A DNA stretch of 29,522 nucleotides from the NCBI GenBank assembly GCA_021443405.1, contig JABUUA010000003.1, forward strand, positions 25,638 through 55,159. Reading direction: 5' to 3'. A program made the position numbers and the translations under genes. Below are positions 21,843-29,205 of this stretch, piece after piece. This DNA comes from Bacteroidaceae bacterium. GTDB lineage: Bacteria; Bacteroidota; Bacteroidia; Bacteroidales; Bacteroidaceae. The notes beneath the pieces are model-generated. The model was not told where the DNA came from. It worked only from the letters and a program-made list of their open reading frames with translations, and searched no databases. Every line of letters starts with the position of its first letter. Position 1 is the first letter of the stretch.

Positions 21843-22349
21843 ATGAAAAAGATTCTTTTTGTTATTCTGATGCTCGCTCCCATGAGCATCTTCGCACAGA
21901 AATTCGCCCACTTCAACATGGCTGAGGTGCTCCCCAACATGGCCGAGTACCAGGCAGCCAGCGCCGAGATTCAGAAACTCAGCGCCCAGTATCAGGAGGA
22001 GTACGACCGTCTGATCAAGGAATACCAGACCAAGGCCGAGGAACTGCAGAAGCTCGACGAGGCCGGCAACACCGCACAGGCCATCCTGCAGAGCAAGGCT
22101 CAGGACCTGCAGAAGATGCAGCAGAGCATCCAGGAGTTCGGTCAGGCCAGCCAACAGGACTTGGAGAAGCAGCAGGGCGAGAAGATGCAGGCCATCCAGA
22201 CCAAGGTGATGGCCGCCATCACCAAACTCGGCGAGGCTGGCGGTTACGTCTATGTGGTGGACACCAGCTCTGGCGTCATCCCCTTCGTCAACCCCTCTCT
22301 GAGCACCGACATCACCGCTCAGGTCAAGGCCGAACTCGGCATTAAGTAA
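21843..22349 (+). CDS. Skp/OmpH-like periplasmic chaperone 2
   Basis: A 168-residue paralogue of the preceding chaperone. It has a signal peptide (to about residue 19, SIFAQ), the family opening KFAHFNMAEVLPNMAEYQAA, a glutamine/lysine/glutamate-rich coiled coil (about 40-125) and the terminal GGYVYVVDTSSGVIPFVNPSLSTDITAQVKAELG. It is clearly homologous to genes 1 and 3 but diverged throughout, so this is not a recent duplication. The spacing of 62 nt and shared orientation fit co-transcription with bamA. Confidence 0.92.
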   Translation: MKKILFVILMLAPMSIFAQKFAHFNMAEVLPNMAEYQAASAEIQKLSAQYQEEYDRLIKEYQTKAEELQKLDEAGNTAQAILQSKAQDLQKMQQSIQEFGQASQQDLEKQQGEKMQAIQTKVMAAITKLGEAGGYVYVVDTSSGVIPFVNPSLSTDITAQVKAELGIK

Positions 22350-22365
22350 TCTCACAACCTAACCC

Positions 22366-22411
22366 CCACAGGCGGACAAGTGTCCCCCGGCGGACGCTTG
22401 CCAGCTTGTGG
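22366..22411. repeat. Long imperfect hairpin between chaperone genes 2 and 3
   Basis: Arms 22366-22388 and 22389-22411 are complementary at 18 of 23 positions by eye, plus two G-T pairs, with CCACA and TGTGG closing the base and GGCGGAC occurring in both arms. It lies 17 nt after the stop of chaperone 2 and about 18 nt before the start of chaperone 3. There is no T tract, so an RNA-processing, attenuation or mRNA-stability role is likelier than full termination. Confidence 0.6.
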
Positions 22412-22429
22412 CGATAACCCTTTCTCACG

Positions 22430-22981
22430 ATGAGACGCATTCTGTTATCGCTGCTCATTGCCCTTCCGTTGGGTGCAATGGCACAGAAGATTGGTTACCT
22501 CAGTTACCAAGGCGTGCGGGACCGCATGCCCGAGTATGCACAGGCTAAGGACGGCATCAAGACCCTCAAGGCCCAGTACGACCAGGAAGCCAAGCGCACA
22601 GAGGATGAGTTCCAGCGGAAGTTCACCGAGTTCTTGCAAGGGCAGAAGGACTTCCCCCAGAACATTCTCGTCAAGCGTCAGGCCGAGCTGCAGACCCTCA
22701 TGGAGAGCGGAATGAAGTTCCGCCGCGAGGCGCACGAACTGCTTATTAAGGCAGAGCAGGAGGTGATGGCTGGTGTGGACAAGAAACTCAACGAGGCCAT
22801 CAAGGCCGTGGGCGCGCAGGGCTACATCTGCATCCTCAACACCGACGGAAACCTCTGTCCTTATTTCAGTCCGGAGATGAGCGAGGACGTCACGCTGCCC
22901 GTGCTGAAGCAACTGGGCATTGTGGCCGACGAACCCTCTGTGGCAACGGCTGCCGAACCCGCTCCGGCAACTGCTGAGTAA
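22430..22981 (+). CDS. Skp/OmpH-like periplasmic chaperone 3
   Basis: A 183-residue third member of the Skp/OmpH set. It has a signal peptide (about 1-18, LGAMAQ), the opening KIGYLSYQGVRDRMPEYAQAKD, a charged coiled coil (about 35-120), the body strand GAQGYICILNTDGNLCPYFSPEMSEDVTLPVLKQLGI, and an alanine/proline-rich tail (AEPAPATAE) absent from the other two. It follows the hairpin at 22366-22411 and ends 6 nt before murI, so it is probably co-transcribed with murI. Confidence 0.9.
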   Translation: MRRILLSLLIALPLGAMAQKIGYLSYQGVRDRMPEYAQAKDGIKTLKAQYDQEAKRTEDEFQRKFTEFLQGQKDFPQNILVKRQAELQTLMESGMKFRREAHELLIKAEQEVMAGVDKKLNEAIKAVGAQGYICILNTDGNLCPYFSPEMSEDVTLPVLKQLGIVADEPSVATAAEPAPATAE

Positions 22982-22987
22982 GAACCC

Positions 22988-23827
22988 ATGAACGGCCAAC
23001 TGCCAACGGCGCCCGGCCCCATCGGTGTCTTCGATTCGGGCTACGGCGGACTCACCATCCTGCGCCAGATACGCGGGATGATGCCGCAGTACGACTATCT
23101 CTACCTTGGCGACAACGCCCGCGCTCCCTACGGAACACGCTCGTTCGAGGTGGTGTATGAGTTCACGCTGCAAGCCGTCTGCCGCCTCTTCGAGATGGGT
23201 TGCCACTTGGTGATTCTCGCCTGCAACACGGCGTCGGCTAAGGCGTTGCGCTCCATCCAGCAGAACGACCTTCCCCGTCTCGACCCCACCCGCCGCGTGC
23301 TGGGTGTGATTCGACCCACTGTGGAGGCGCTGGATGCTGTGTCGCGCACGGGTCACATCGGTATAGTCGCCACGCCGGGAACCATCCGGAGCAACACGTA
23401 CGCTCTGGAGATTGCCAAGCTCCACCCCGAAATGCAGGTGAGCGGCGAGGCCTGTCCCATGTGGGTGCCGCTGGTGGAGAACAACGAATACGACTCTCCC
23501 GGAGCCGATTATTTTGTGGAGAAGCGCATGGGCAACCTTTTGCGCCACGACCCTCAGATCGACACCGTCATCCTTGGCTGCACCCACTATCCTCTGCTGC
23601 TGCCCAAGATTCTGCAATACACACCCCGGGAAGTTACCGTCATGCCGCAGGGCGAATATGTGGCCAGCAGTCTGCGCGACTACATTCAGCGCCATCCCGA
23701 GATGGCGGCGCGCGTGACGCAGGGAAGCACCACCCGCTTCCTCACCACCGAGCAGCCGGAGCAATTCAGTCAGTCTGCAGCCATCTTCCTTGGAGAAGCC
23801 GTCGAGGCAGAACGCATACAATTGTAA
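22988..23827 (+). CDS. murI: Glutamate racemase
   Basis: MurI converts L-glutamate to the D-glutamate required in peptidoglycan. The 279-residue protein carries the two catalytic cysteines in their usual settings, C79 in LACNTASA and C198 in LGCTHYPLL (with H200). It also has the substrate loop FDSGYGG (Asp16), GDNARAPYG (41-49) and GIVATPGTIRSN. Length is normal. It starts 6 nt after the third Skp-like gene, ending the bamA cluster, which matches a common Bacteroidales gene order. Confidence 0.95.
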   Translation: MNGQLPTAPGPIGVFDSGYGGLTILRQIRGMMPQYDYLYLGDNARAPYGTRSFEVVYEFTLQAVCRLFEMGCHLVILACNTASAKALRSIQQNDLPRLDPTRRVLGVIRPTVEALDAVSRTGHIGIVATPGTIRSNTYALEIAKLHPEMQVSGEACPMWVPLVENNEYDSPGADYFVEKRMGNLLRHDPQIDTVILGCTHYPLLLPKILQYTPREVTVMPQGEYVASSLRDYIQRHPEMAARVTQGSTTRFLTTEQPEQFSQSAAIFLGEAVEAERIQL

Positions 23828-23908
23828 GACCCCAACAGCCCGAGCCTCCAAGACCCCACCCTCGTCCCCTCGAGCCAAGTATTCGAGTAAAGAAAAAGTG
23901 TCTTTTCT

Positions 23909-23940
23909 CCCCTCCCACGTGGGGGAGGGGACGGGGGTGG
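23909..23940. repeat. REP-like GC-rich palindromic intergenic element
   Basis: CCCCTCCC-AC-GT-GGGGGAGGGG (23909-23930) is a near-perfect palindrome with one bulged G, followed by ACGGGGGTGG. The layout (C-rich arm, G-rich arm, then a second G-rich 'GGGGGTGG' block) matches a dispersed intergenic palindrome I recall from many Bacteroidota genomes. It lies in the 146-nt gap between murI and the MATE gene and could also act as an imperfect transcript barrier. Copy number cannot be seen in this window. Confidence 0.65.
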
Positions 23941-23973
23941 GTTCTTGGGTTCTTGGCGTCTTCTTTCTTTTCT

Positions 23974-25308
23974 ATGATTCAACTATCCGACCATTTCACT
24001 TACGGACGCTTGTTGCGTTTCACCTGGCCGTCGATGATGATGATTATCACGTCGTCGGTCTATGGCGTTGTGGATGGCGTGATGGTCAGCAACTTCACGG
24101 GTACAGTTCCCTTTGCCGCCCTCAATCTCATCTGGCCCTTTGTGGCCATTCTGGGCGCCACGGGCTTCATGTTCGGCACGGGCGGCAGCGCCTTGGTGGC
24201 GAAGGCCATGGGCGAGGGCGACGTCGATAAGTCGCGCAGCATATTCTCCTTCCTCACCGTTTCCTGCACGGTGCTGGGCCTTGTGCTTGGTCTTGCGGGA
24301 GTGGTCGTGGTTCGTCCCGTGGTGCAGTGGCTGGGTGCCGAGGGCTATATGGCCGATTGCTGTGTGACTTATGCCCGCATCCTGCTGTTCCTGCTCCCCG
24401 CTTTCGTACTGCAAGTCTTCTTCCAGTCGTTTCTCGTCACCGCCGAGCGGCCCAAGTTAGGCATGTGGGTCACCGTCGGCGCCGGCGTGATGAACATGGT
24501 GCTCGACGTCTTTTTCGTCGGAGTTTTCCACTGGGGACTTGCCGGAGCCGCCTGGGCCACGGTCGTCAGTCAGTGCGTGGGCAGCGCAGTGCCGCTGTGG
24601 TATTTCGTCCATCACCGCCACGACCGCCGGCTGAAACTCCGCTTCCGTCATTTCCGTTTCTCTGCCCCCACGTTGGCACAGACCTGCTACAACGGCCTCT
24701 CGGAGTTTGTCATCAACATCACGTTGTCGCTCGTGAGCATGCTCTACATGTATCAACTCTTGCGGGTGACGGGCGAAAACGGCGTGGCCGCCTACGGTGT
24801 GATGATGTATTTTGCCTACGTCTTTGTGGCCGTCTTCCTGGGTTTTTCCATCGGTTGTGCGCCCGTGGTCAGTTATCACTTCGGCGCTGCCAATCGGCGC
24901 GAGATGCGCAATGTGCTGGGACTTAGCTGGGGAATCATCGCCACGCTGGCGCTGGCCATTGTCGTCACGGCGCAGTTGCTGGCGCGTCCACTCTCGGCGT
25001 TCTTCGTGAGCTACGACGCGGCGTTGCTCGAACTCACCGTGCATGCCTTCCGCATCTACTCGCTCCACCTCATCGTCGTGGGCTTCAATATCTATGCCTC
25101 CGCCTTCTTCACGGCCCTCAATAACGGCGCTGTCTCGGCGCTCATCTCCGTGCTCCGCACACTCGGTTTCGAGGGAGCCGCCGTGCTGATACTTCCCATC
25201 TTCTTCGGCATCGAGGGCATTTGGTGGTCGGTGTGCGTGGGCGAGGGCGTCACGCTCTTTGTCACCGCCTTCTTGCTGTGGCGCTACCGCCGGCGCTACG
25301 GATACTGA
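23974..25308 (+). CDS. MATE family multidrug/organic cation efflux transporter
   Basis: A 444-residue inner-membrane protein with about 12 predicted helices in two halves, typical of the MATE (MatE/NorM/DinF-like) superfamily, which exports drugs or metabolites using Na+ or H+ gradients. Each half opens with related segments: LLRFTWPSMMMIITSSVYGVVDGVMVSNFTG (residues 13-43) and TCYNGLSEFVINITLSLVSM in the second half. A positively charged tail (WRYRRRYGY) is cytoplasmic. The substrate is unknown. The ATG at 23974 starts right before the first helix; a reading extended upstream overlaps murI and the GC-rich palindrome and is rejected. I see no good promoter, so read-through from murI is possible. 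Confidence 0.9.
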   Translation: MIQLSDHFTYGRLLRFTWPSMMMIITSSVYGVVDGVMVSNFTGTVPFAALNLIWPFVAILGATGFMFGTGGSALVAKAMGEGDVDKSRSIFSFLTVSCTVLGLVLGLAGVVVVRPVVQWLGAEGYMADCCVTYARILLFLLPAFVLQVFFQSFLVTAERPKLGMWVTVGAGVMNMVLDVFFVGVFHWGLAGAAWATVVSQCVGSAVPLWYFVHHRHDRRLKLRFRHFRFSAPTLAQTCYNGLSEFVINITLSLVSMLYMYQLLRVTGENGVAAYGVMMYFAYVFVAVFLGFSIGCAPVVSYHFGAANRREMRNVLGLSWGIIATLALAIVVTAQLLARPLSAFFVSYDAALLELTVHAFRIYSLHLIVVGFNIYASAFFTALNNGAVSALISVLRTLGFEGAAVLILPIFFGIEGIWWSVCVGEGVTLFVTAFLLWRYRRRYGY

Positions 25309-25363
25309 AGCCCCCTGTTGGTCCCCTAAAACAAGAAAAAATCGCGGTTTTCGTGGTCAGCGC

Positions 25364-25394
25364 TTTGTGTGAAAGCATAAAATGCTTATCTTTG
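25364..25394 (+). promoter_or_regulatory. Promoter of the LRR lipoprotein / steroid reductase operon
   Basis: TTTG (25364-25367), a 19-nt spacer and a perfect -7 box TATCTTTG (25387-25394) give a near-ideal Bacteroidota promoter. The leader to the ATG at 25426 is about 25 nt and contains AAGGAAAG (25412-25419), a plausible ribosome-binding site. Confidence 0.78.
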
Positions 25395-25425
25395 CTATCA
25401 CGTAACCAATTAAGGAAAGAATACT

Positions 25426-26298
25426 ATGAACAAAAAACTGATGAAGTCGTTGGCCGCTCTGGTGGTGCTGGCTGGCGCTGTGACTCTGACATCTTGTGAC
25501 AAGAAGGCTGCCGCCACGGCTGAGGGCGACGGCGCCGGTGAGGCTGCTACTCCCGCTTTCGCCATCCCCGAAGGCGCCAAGCATGTAACGGCTGCCGACC
25601 TCAAGACGCTCACCGACGAGGTGATTGTTTTCGACAAGAAGACCCTCTACCTGGGCGACGACGCTCTGAAGAACAACGCCACGGTTCGCGAGATTTACAT
25701 CACCGAAGGTTTCGAGTTCATCAGTCCGGGCAGCCTCTGCAACTGCACGAATCTGGAGAAACTGGTGGTTGCTCCCGGCGCGAGCTGCAAGGTGTATAAC
25801 GACAACGCCGTGCAGAACTGCACCAAGCTGAAGAGTGTCACGGGCGACGTCCTCACGGTGGGCCTTGAGACCTTCAAGGGTTGCAGTGCTCTGGAGGAAG
25901 CTACGTTCGGCAATGGTCTCTATTGGGTTCGCGACGGCGCCTTCAAGGGTTGCACCAACCTGCGCAAGCTCTTGCTCAGCGCCACCCTTTCGAAGATGGA
26001 GGGCGAGGCTTTCGACACTTGTGACAAGCTGGAGGAAGTGGGCATTCCCACCTCGTACATGAAGCAGTTGCTGGGTAAGTTCGCCGGCAGTCAGAACATG
26101 AAGAAACTCTTCCTCCTCGGCATGGAGGTGAAGCCCTTCCCCGCTGAGGCACAGTCGCTGCCTTGCGAGAACATCGACGTTTATGTGGCTGACTGCATGG
26201 TGGAACAGTTCAAGGCCGACGCTTCGTATGCCCGCTTCAAGAGCATCAAGCCCATGAGCGAGAGCGGCTACTACAACGCCGATTGTTTCTTCAACTAA
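25426..26298 (+). CDS. BspA-type leucine-rich-repeat lipoprotein
   Basis: A 290-residue lipoprotein. The signal sequence ends in LTSC (Cys25), followed by lysines and an alanine/glycine-rich linker to about residue 45. The rest is built of BspA/Treponema-type LRR_5 repeats of about 22-24 residues: repeated xxFxGCxxLxxxxxxxxLxxIxxxAFxxC patterns such as TFKGCSALEEATFGNGLYWVRDGAFKGC. These solenoids usually mediate binding to host proteins or polymers at the surface. Its stop codon overlaps the start of the next gene (TAATG), so it is translationally coupled to the steroid 5-alpha-reductase homologue. A direct functional link to steroid chemistry is not evident; it might hold or sense a substrate. 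Confidence 0.85.
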   Translation: MNKKLMKSLAALVVLAGAVTLTSCDKKAAATAEGDGAGEAATPAFAIPEGAKHVTAADLKTLTDEVIVFDKKTLYLGDDALKNNATVREIYITEGFEFISPGSLCNCTNLEKLVVAPGASCKVYNDNAVQNCTKLKSVTGDVLTVGLETFKGCSALEEATFGNGLYWVRDGAFKGCTNLRKLLLSATLSKMEGEAFDTCDKLEEVGIPTSYMKQLLGKFAGSQNMKKLFLLGMEVKPFPAEAQSLPCENIDVYVADCMVEQFKADASYARFKSIKPMSESGYYNADCFFN

Positions 26299-27074
26299 TG
26301 TTGCACACTTATTTCACATATTTCTTGATGGCGATGTCATGCATCGCCATCATAGTTTTTGTGTGTCTCTACTTTGTGACGGCTGGCTACGGTCAGTTCC
26401 GCACGCGGCAGTGGGGGTGGTCGATTCCTAACAAGACGGCGTGGGTGCTGATGGAAGCGCCCGCCTTTCTGGGCATCATCGGGGTGCTTTGCTATGCGCT
26501 CTCCCGCGGTTGCGCGGTGGGGTGGCCGGCTTGGTTTCTGTTCGTCCTCTTCGAGTTCCACTATTTCCAGCGCTCCTTCGTCTTCCCCTTGCTGATGAAG
26601 GGCAAGAGCCTGATGCCCGTGGCCATTGTGCTCATGGGCGTGGTGTTCAACCTCCTCAACGCCGCGATGCAGGGCGGCGGACTCTTTCTTTTCCCGCCGA
26701 CCGACCTGCAGCAGTCCTTCGGCCGGTGGTTCTTGCAGGGACATGTGGTGGCCGGCGTCGTTCTCTTCGTTGTGGGACTCGCCGTCAACTGGCATTCCGA
26801 CCACGTGATTCGTCATCTTCGCCAACCGGGCGACACGCGCCACTATCTGCCCGAGAAGGGAATGTACCGCTACGTCACGAGTGCCAACTATCTGGGCGAG
26901 TTGCTCGAATGGACCGGCTTTGCCATCGCTGCCGCCACGCCTGCCGCGTGGGTGTTCGTGTGGTGGACGGCCGCCAATCTCGTGCCCCGCGCCCATGCCA
27001 TCCACAAGAAATACCGTCAGGAATTCGGCGAGGCCGTGGGGCGTCGCAAGCGCATCCTGCCCTTTATCTACTGA
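26298..27074 (+). CDS. Steroid 5-alpha-reductase family membrane protein
   Basis: A 258-residue protein of the SRD5A / 3-oxo-5-alpha-steroid 4-dehydrogenase family, with about seven transmembrane helices. Known family members reduce the delta4 bond of 3-oxo-delta4 steroids with NADPH. The key human SRD5A2 positions E57 and Y91 have clear counterparts: E53 in VLMEAPAFL and Y89 in EFHYFQRSFVFPLL. The NADPH-side C-terminal block also matches (GMYRYVTSANYLGELLEW with N197 and E201, then RAHAIHKKYRQEFGE and RILPFIY, compare human IPFIF). Length equals that of human SRD5A1/2. The ATG at 26298 overlaps the upstream stop codon. The next two genes encode an ene-reductase and an SDR, so a steroid or bile-acid substrate is likely; another enone lipid is possible. 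Confidence 0.85.
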   Translation: MLHTYFTYFLMAMSCIAIIVFVCLYFVTAGYGQFRTRQWGWSIPNKTAWVLMEAPAFLGIIGVLCYALSRGCAVGWPAWFLFVLFEFHYFQRSFVFPLLMKGKSLMPVAIVLMGVVFNLLNAAMQGGGLFLFPPTDLQQSFGRWFLQGHVVAGVVLFVVGLAVNWHSDHVIRHLRQPGDTRHYLPEKGMYRYVTSANYLGELLEWTGFAIAAATPAAWVFVWWTAANLVPRAHAIHKKYRQEFGEAVGRRKRILPFIY

Positions 27075-27127
27075 CCGACGGACGGCGCTCTCAGAGTCCG
27101 CCGCCTCTTTTCCCCGACAAAACGACT

Positions 27128-28366
27128 ATGCAGAACAAGATTTTCGAAGAAGCCCACATCGGACCGCTCACGCTTCGCAACCGAACCATCCGCAGCGCGG
27201 CCTTTGAGAGCATGTGTCCCGGCCACGAGCCCAGTCAGCAACTCTACGACTACCACACCAGTGTGGCCCGCGGCGGCGTGGGCATGACCACGGTGGCCTA
27301 TGCCGCCGTCACCGAGAGCGGCCTCAGTTTCGACCGCCAGTTGCGCATGTGTCCCGAGATTGTCCCCGGCCTGCGCCATCTCACCGACGGCGTTCATGCC
27401 GAGGGAGCGGCGGCCAGCATCCAGCTGGGCCACTGCGGCAACATGAGTCACCGCGACATCTGCGGCTGCATCCCCGTGGGCGCCTGCAACGGTTTCAACC
27501 TCTACAGCCCCACCATCGTGCGCGGTCTGCGCCGCGACGAGTTGAAGCCGCTGGCGCAAGCTTTCGGCGCTTCGGTGCGACTGGCCCGCGAGGCCGGCTT
27601 CGACTGCGTGGAAATCCACTGCGGTCACGGCTATCTCATCGACCAGTTCCTCAACCCCTATTTCAACCACCGCCGCGACGAGTTCGGCGGTTCGCTGGAG
27701 AACCGCATGCGCCTGATGACGATGTGCATGGAAGAAGTGATGGAGGCCGCGGGCAGCGACATGGCCGTGGTGTGCAAGATGAACATGCGCGACGGACTGA
27801 AGCACCCTGGAACGACGATAGAAGAAAGCATCGAGATTGCCCGCCGGCTGCAGTCATTAGGCGTGCACGGCCTGGTGCTCAGCGGCGGTTTGGTGAGCGC
27901 CTCGCCCATGTATGTGATGCGGGGCGAAATGCCGTTGCAAACCATGACGCACTACATGGACAAGTGGTGGCTCAAGTACGGCGTGCGCGCCTGCGGCCGC
28001 ATGATGGTCCCCACGGTTCCTTACGAGGAGGCTTATTTCCTCGCCGACGCGCTGCGCTTCCGCCGCGAACTGCCCGACGCCACGCTCATCTATGTGGGTG
28101 GTCTGGTGGCTGGCGACAAAATTAACGAAGTGCTCTCCCACGGTTTCGAGGCCGTGCAGATGGCCCGCAGTCTGCTCAACGAGCCCGATTTTGTGAATCG
28201 TCTGCGCGACGACGCCCATCACCGTTGCGGCTGTGGCCATAGCAACTACTGCATCGGTCGCATGTACACGCTGGAGATGGCCTGTCACCACCACCTCACC
28301 GAGCCGCTGCCCCAGAAACTGGTGAAGGAAATCGAACGCATCGAACGCGAACAATCCACCCTATGA
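27128..28366 (+). CDS. Old-yellow-enzyme NADH:flavin oxidoreductase
   Basis: A 412-residue single-domain OYE-like FMN ene-reductase. Residues 1-360 form the TIM barrel with SIQLGHCG (H102, the usual QLxHxG), VEIHCGHGYLIDQFL (H164, H167, Y169), NHRRDEFGGSLENR, and the phosphate-binding IYVGGL and AVQMARSLLNEP. The C-terminus has a cysteine cluster, C367-x-C369-x5-C375-x10-C386, reminiscent of but not identical to the 4Fe-4S motif of dienoyl-CoA reductase and BaiCD relatives. The FAD/NAD domain of those larger enzymes is absent, so electrons probably come from NAD(P)H directly or from a partner. It starts 53 nt after the SRD5A homologue and overlaps the SDR by 4 nt. A candidate 5-beta-reductase for 3-oxo-delta4 steroids or bile acids; the substrate is inferred. 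Confidence 0.88.
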   Translation: MQNKIFEEAHIGPLTLRNRTIRSAAFESMCPGHEPSQQLYDYHTSVARGGVGMTTVAYAAVTESGLSFDRQLRMCPEIVPGLRHLTDGVHAEGAAASIQLGHCGNMSHRDICGCIPVGACNGFNLYSPTIVRGLRRDELKPLAQAFGASVRLAREAGFDCVEIHCGHGYLIDQFLNPYFNHRRDEFGGSLENRMRLMTMCMEEVMEAAGSDMAVVCKMNMRDGLKHPGTTIEESIEIARRLQSLGVHGLVLSGGLVSASPMYVMRGEMPLQTMTHYMDKWWLKYGVRACGRMMVPTVPYEEAYFLADALRFRRELPDATLIYVGGLVAGDKINEVLSHGFEAVQMARSLLNEPDFVNRLRDDAHHRCGCGHSNYCIGRMYTLEMACHHHLTEPLPQKLVKEIERIEREQSTL

Positions 28367-29205
28367 AAGTAGCAATCATCACCGGCGCGGACGGCGCCAT
28401 GGGTTACGAGGAGTCGAAGGCCGTGGCCCAGCAAGGTTATCATCTCGTCATGGCTTGCTATTGTCCCGCCCTGGCGCAGGAGAAGTGTGAGCGCCTTCGG
28501 CAGGAGACCGGCAACTCCAACATCGAGGTCATCGGCCTCGACCTTAGCAGTCTAGCCCTCGTTCGCCGCTTTGCGGATGAGGTAAAGAGCCGCTTCCAGC
28601 ACATCGACCTCTTGATGAACAACGCCGGAACGATGGAGACGGGCAAGCACATCACCGTGGACGGCATCGAGCGCACCGTGGCCGTCAACTACGTCGGGCC
28701 TTACCTGCTCACCCGCCTGCTTCTGCCGCTCATGGGCGAGGGCAGTCGCATTGTGTGCATGAGTTCCGTGTCGTATCACTTGGGCAGTCTGAAGAACCTC
28801 AACGCCTTCTTCAGCGACGGCCGCAAAGGGTGGTGGCAGCGCGTGCTCGTGTATGCGAGCAGCAAACTGGCCGTCACGCTGTTTGTGTTCAAGATGGCCG
28901 AGCGTCTGCGCGGCACCGGCGTCACCATCAATGCCGCCGACCCCGGCGTGGTGGACACGCCCATCATCGGTTTTCAGATGTTCTTCGACCCAATCACAGA
29001 CTTGGTGTTCCGCCCCTTCATCCGCACGCCGCGCGAGGGCGCCGACACGGCCATCCGCCTTTTGCTCGACGCCGACAAGGCCGCGCTCAACGGTACTTTC
29101 TGCCGTTCCGGCCGGCCCGTGGACTTGGGGAAGAAGTACACCCAGCACAAGCAACTCGACGCGCTGTGGGAACGGACTGAGGAAATCGTGCAGGCTTATC
29201 TTTGA
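28363..29205 (+). CDS. Short-chain dehydrogenase/reductase, retinol-dehydrogenase-like
   Basis: A 280-residue classical SDR closest in pattern to the RDH/WWOX-like group. It has the cofactor motif TGADGAMG (7-14; the middle Gly of TGxxxGxG is Ala), LDLSSLALVRRFA (59-71), NNAG (86-89), N109 in VNYVG, S134/S135 and the catalytic Y164-x3-K168. After beta strand 2 it reads ACYC where RDH enzymes commonly have ACR; loss of the Arg that binds the NADPH phosphate may favour NADH. Its ATG overlaps the OYE stop codon (ATGA), indicating tight translational coupling. In this context it is a candidate 3-hydroxysteroid dehydrogenase acting before or after ring reduction; this is inference from the operon. 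Confidence 0.88.
   Translation: MKVAIITGADGAMGYEESKAVAQQGYHLVMACYCPALAQEKCERLRQETGNSNIEVIGLDLSSLALVRRFADEVKSRFQHIDLLMNNAGTMETGKHITVDGIERTVAVNYVGPYLLTRLLLPLMGEGSRIVCMSSVSYHLGSLKNLNAFFSDGRKGWWQRVLVYASSKLAVTLFVFKMAERLRGTGVTINAADPGVVDTPIIGFQMFFDPITDLVFRPFIRTPREGADTAIRLLLDADKAALNGTFCRSGRPVDLGKKYTQHKQLDALWERTEEIVQAYL

Noticed and set aside
23461..23973. 171-residue extension of the MATE protein
   Set aside because: It overlaps murI and the GC-rich palindrome, is Arg/Pro/His-rich and has no membrane helices.
26441..27127. 229-residue extension of the OYE protein
   Set aside because: It overlaps the SRD5A homologue in another frame and has no domain; ATG 27128 gives the canonical OYE N-terminus.
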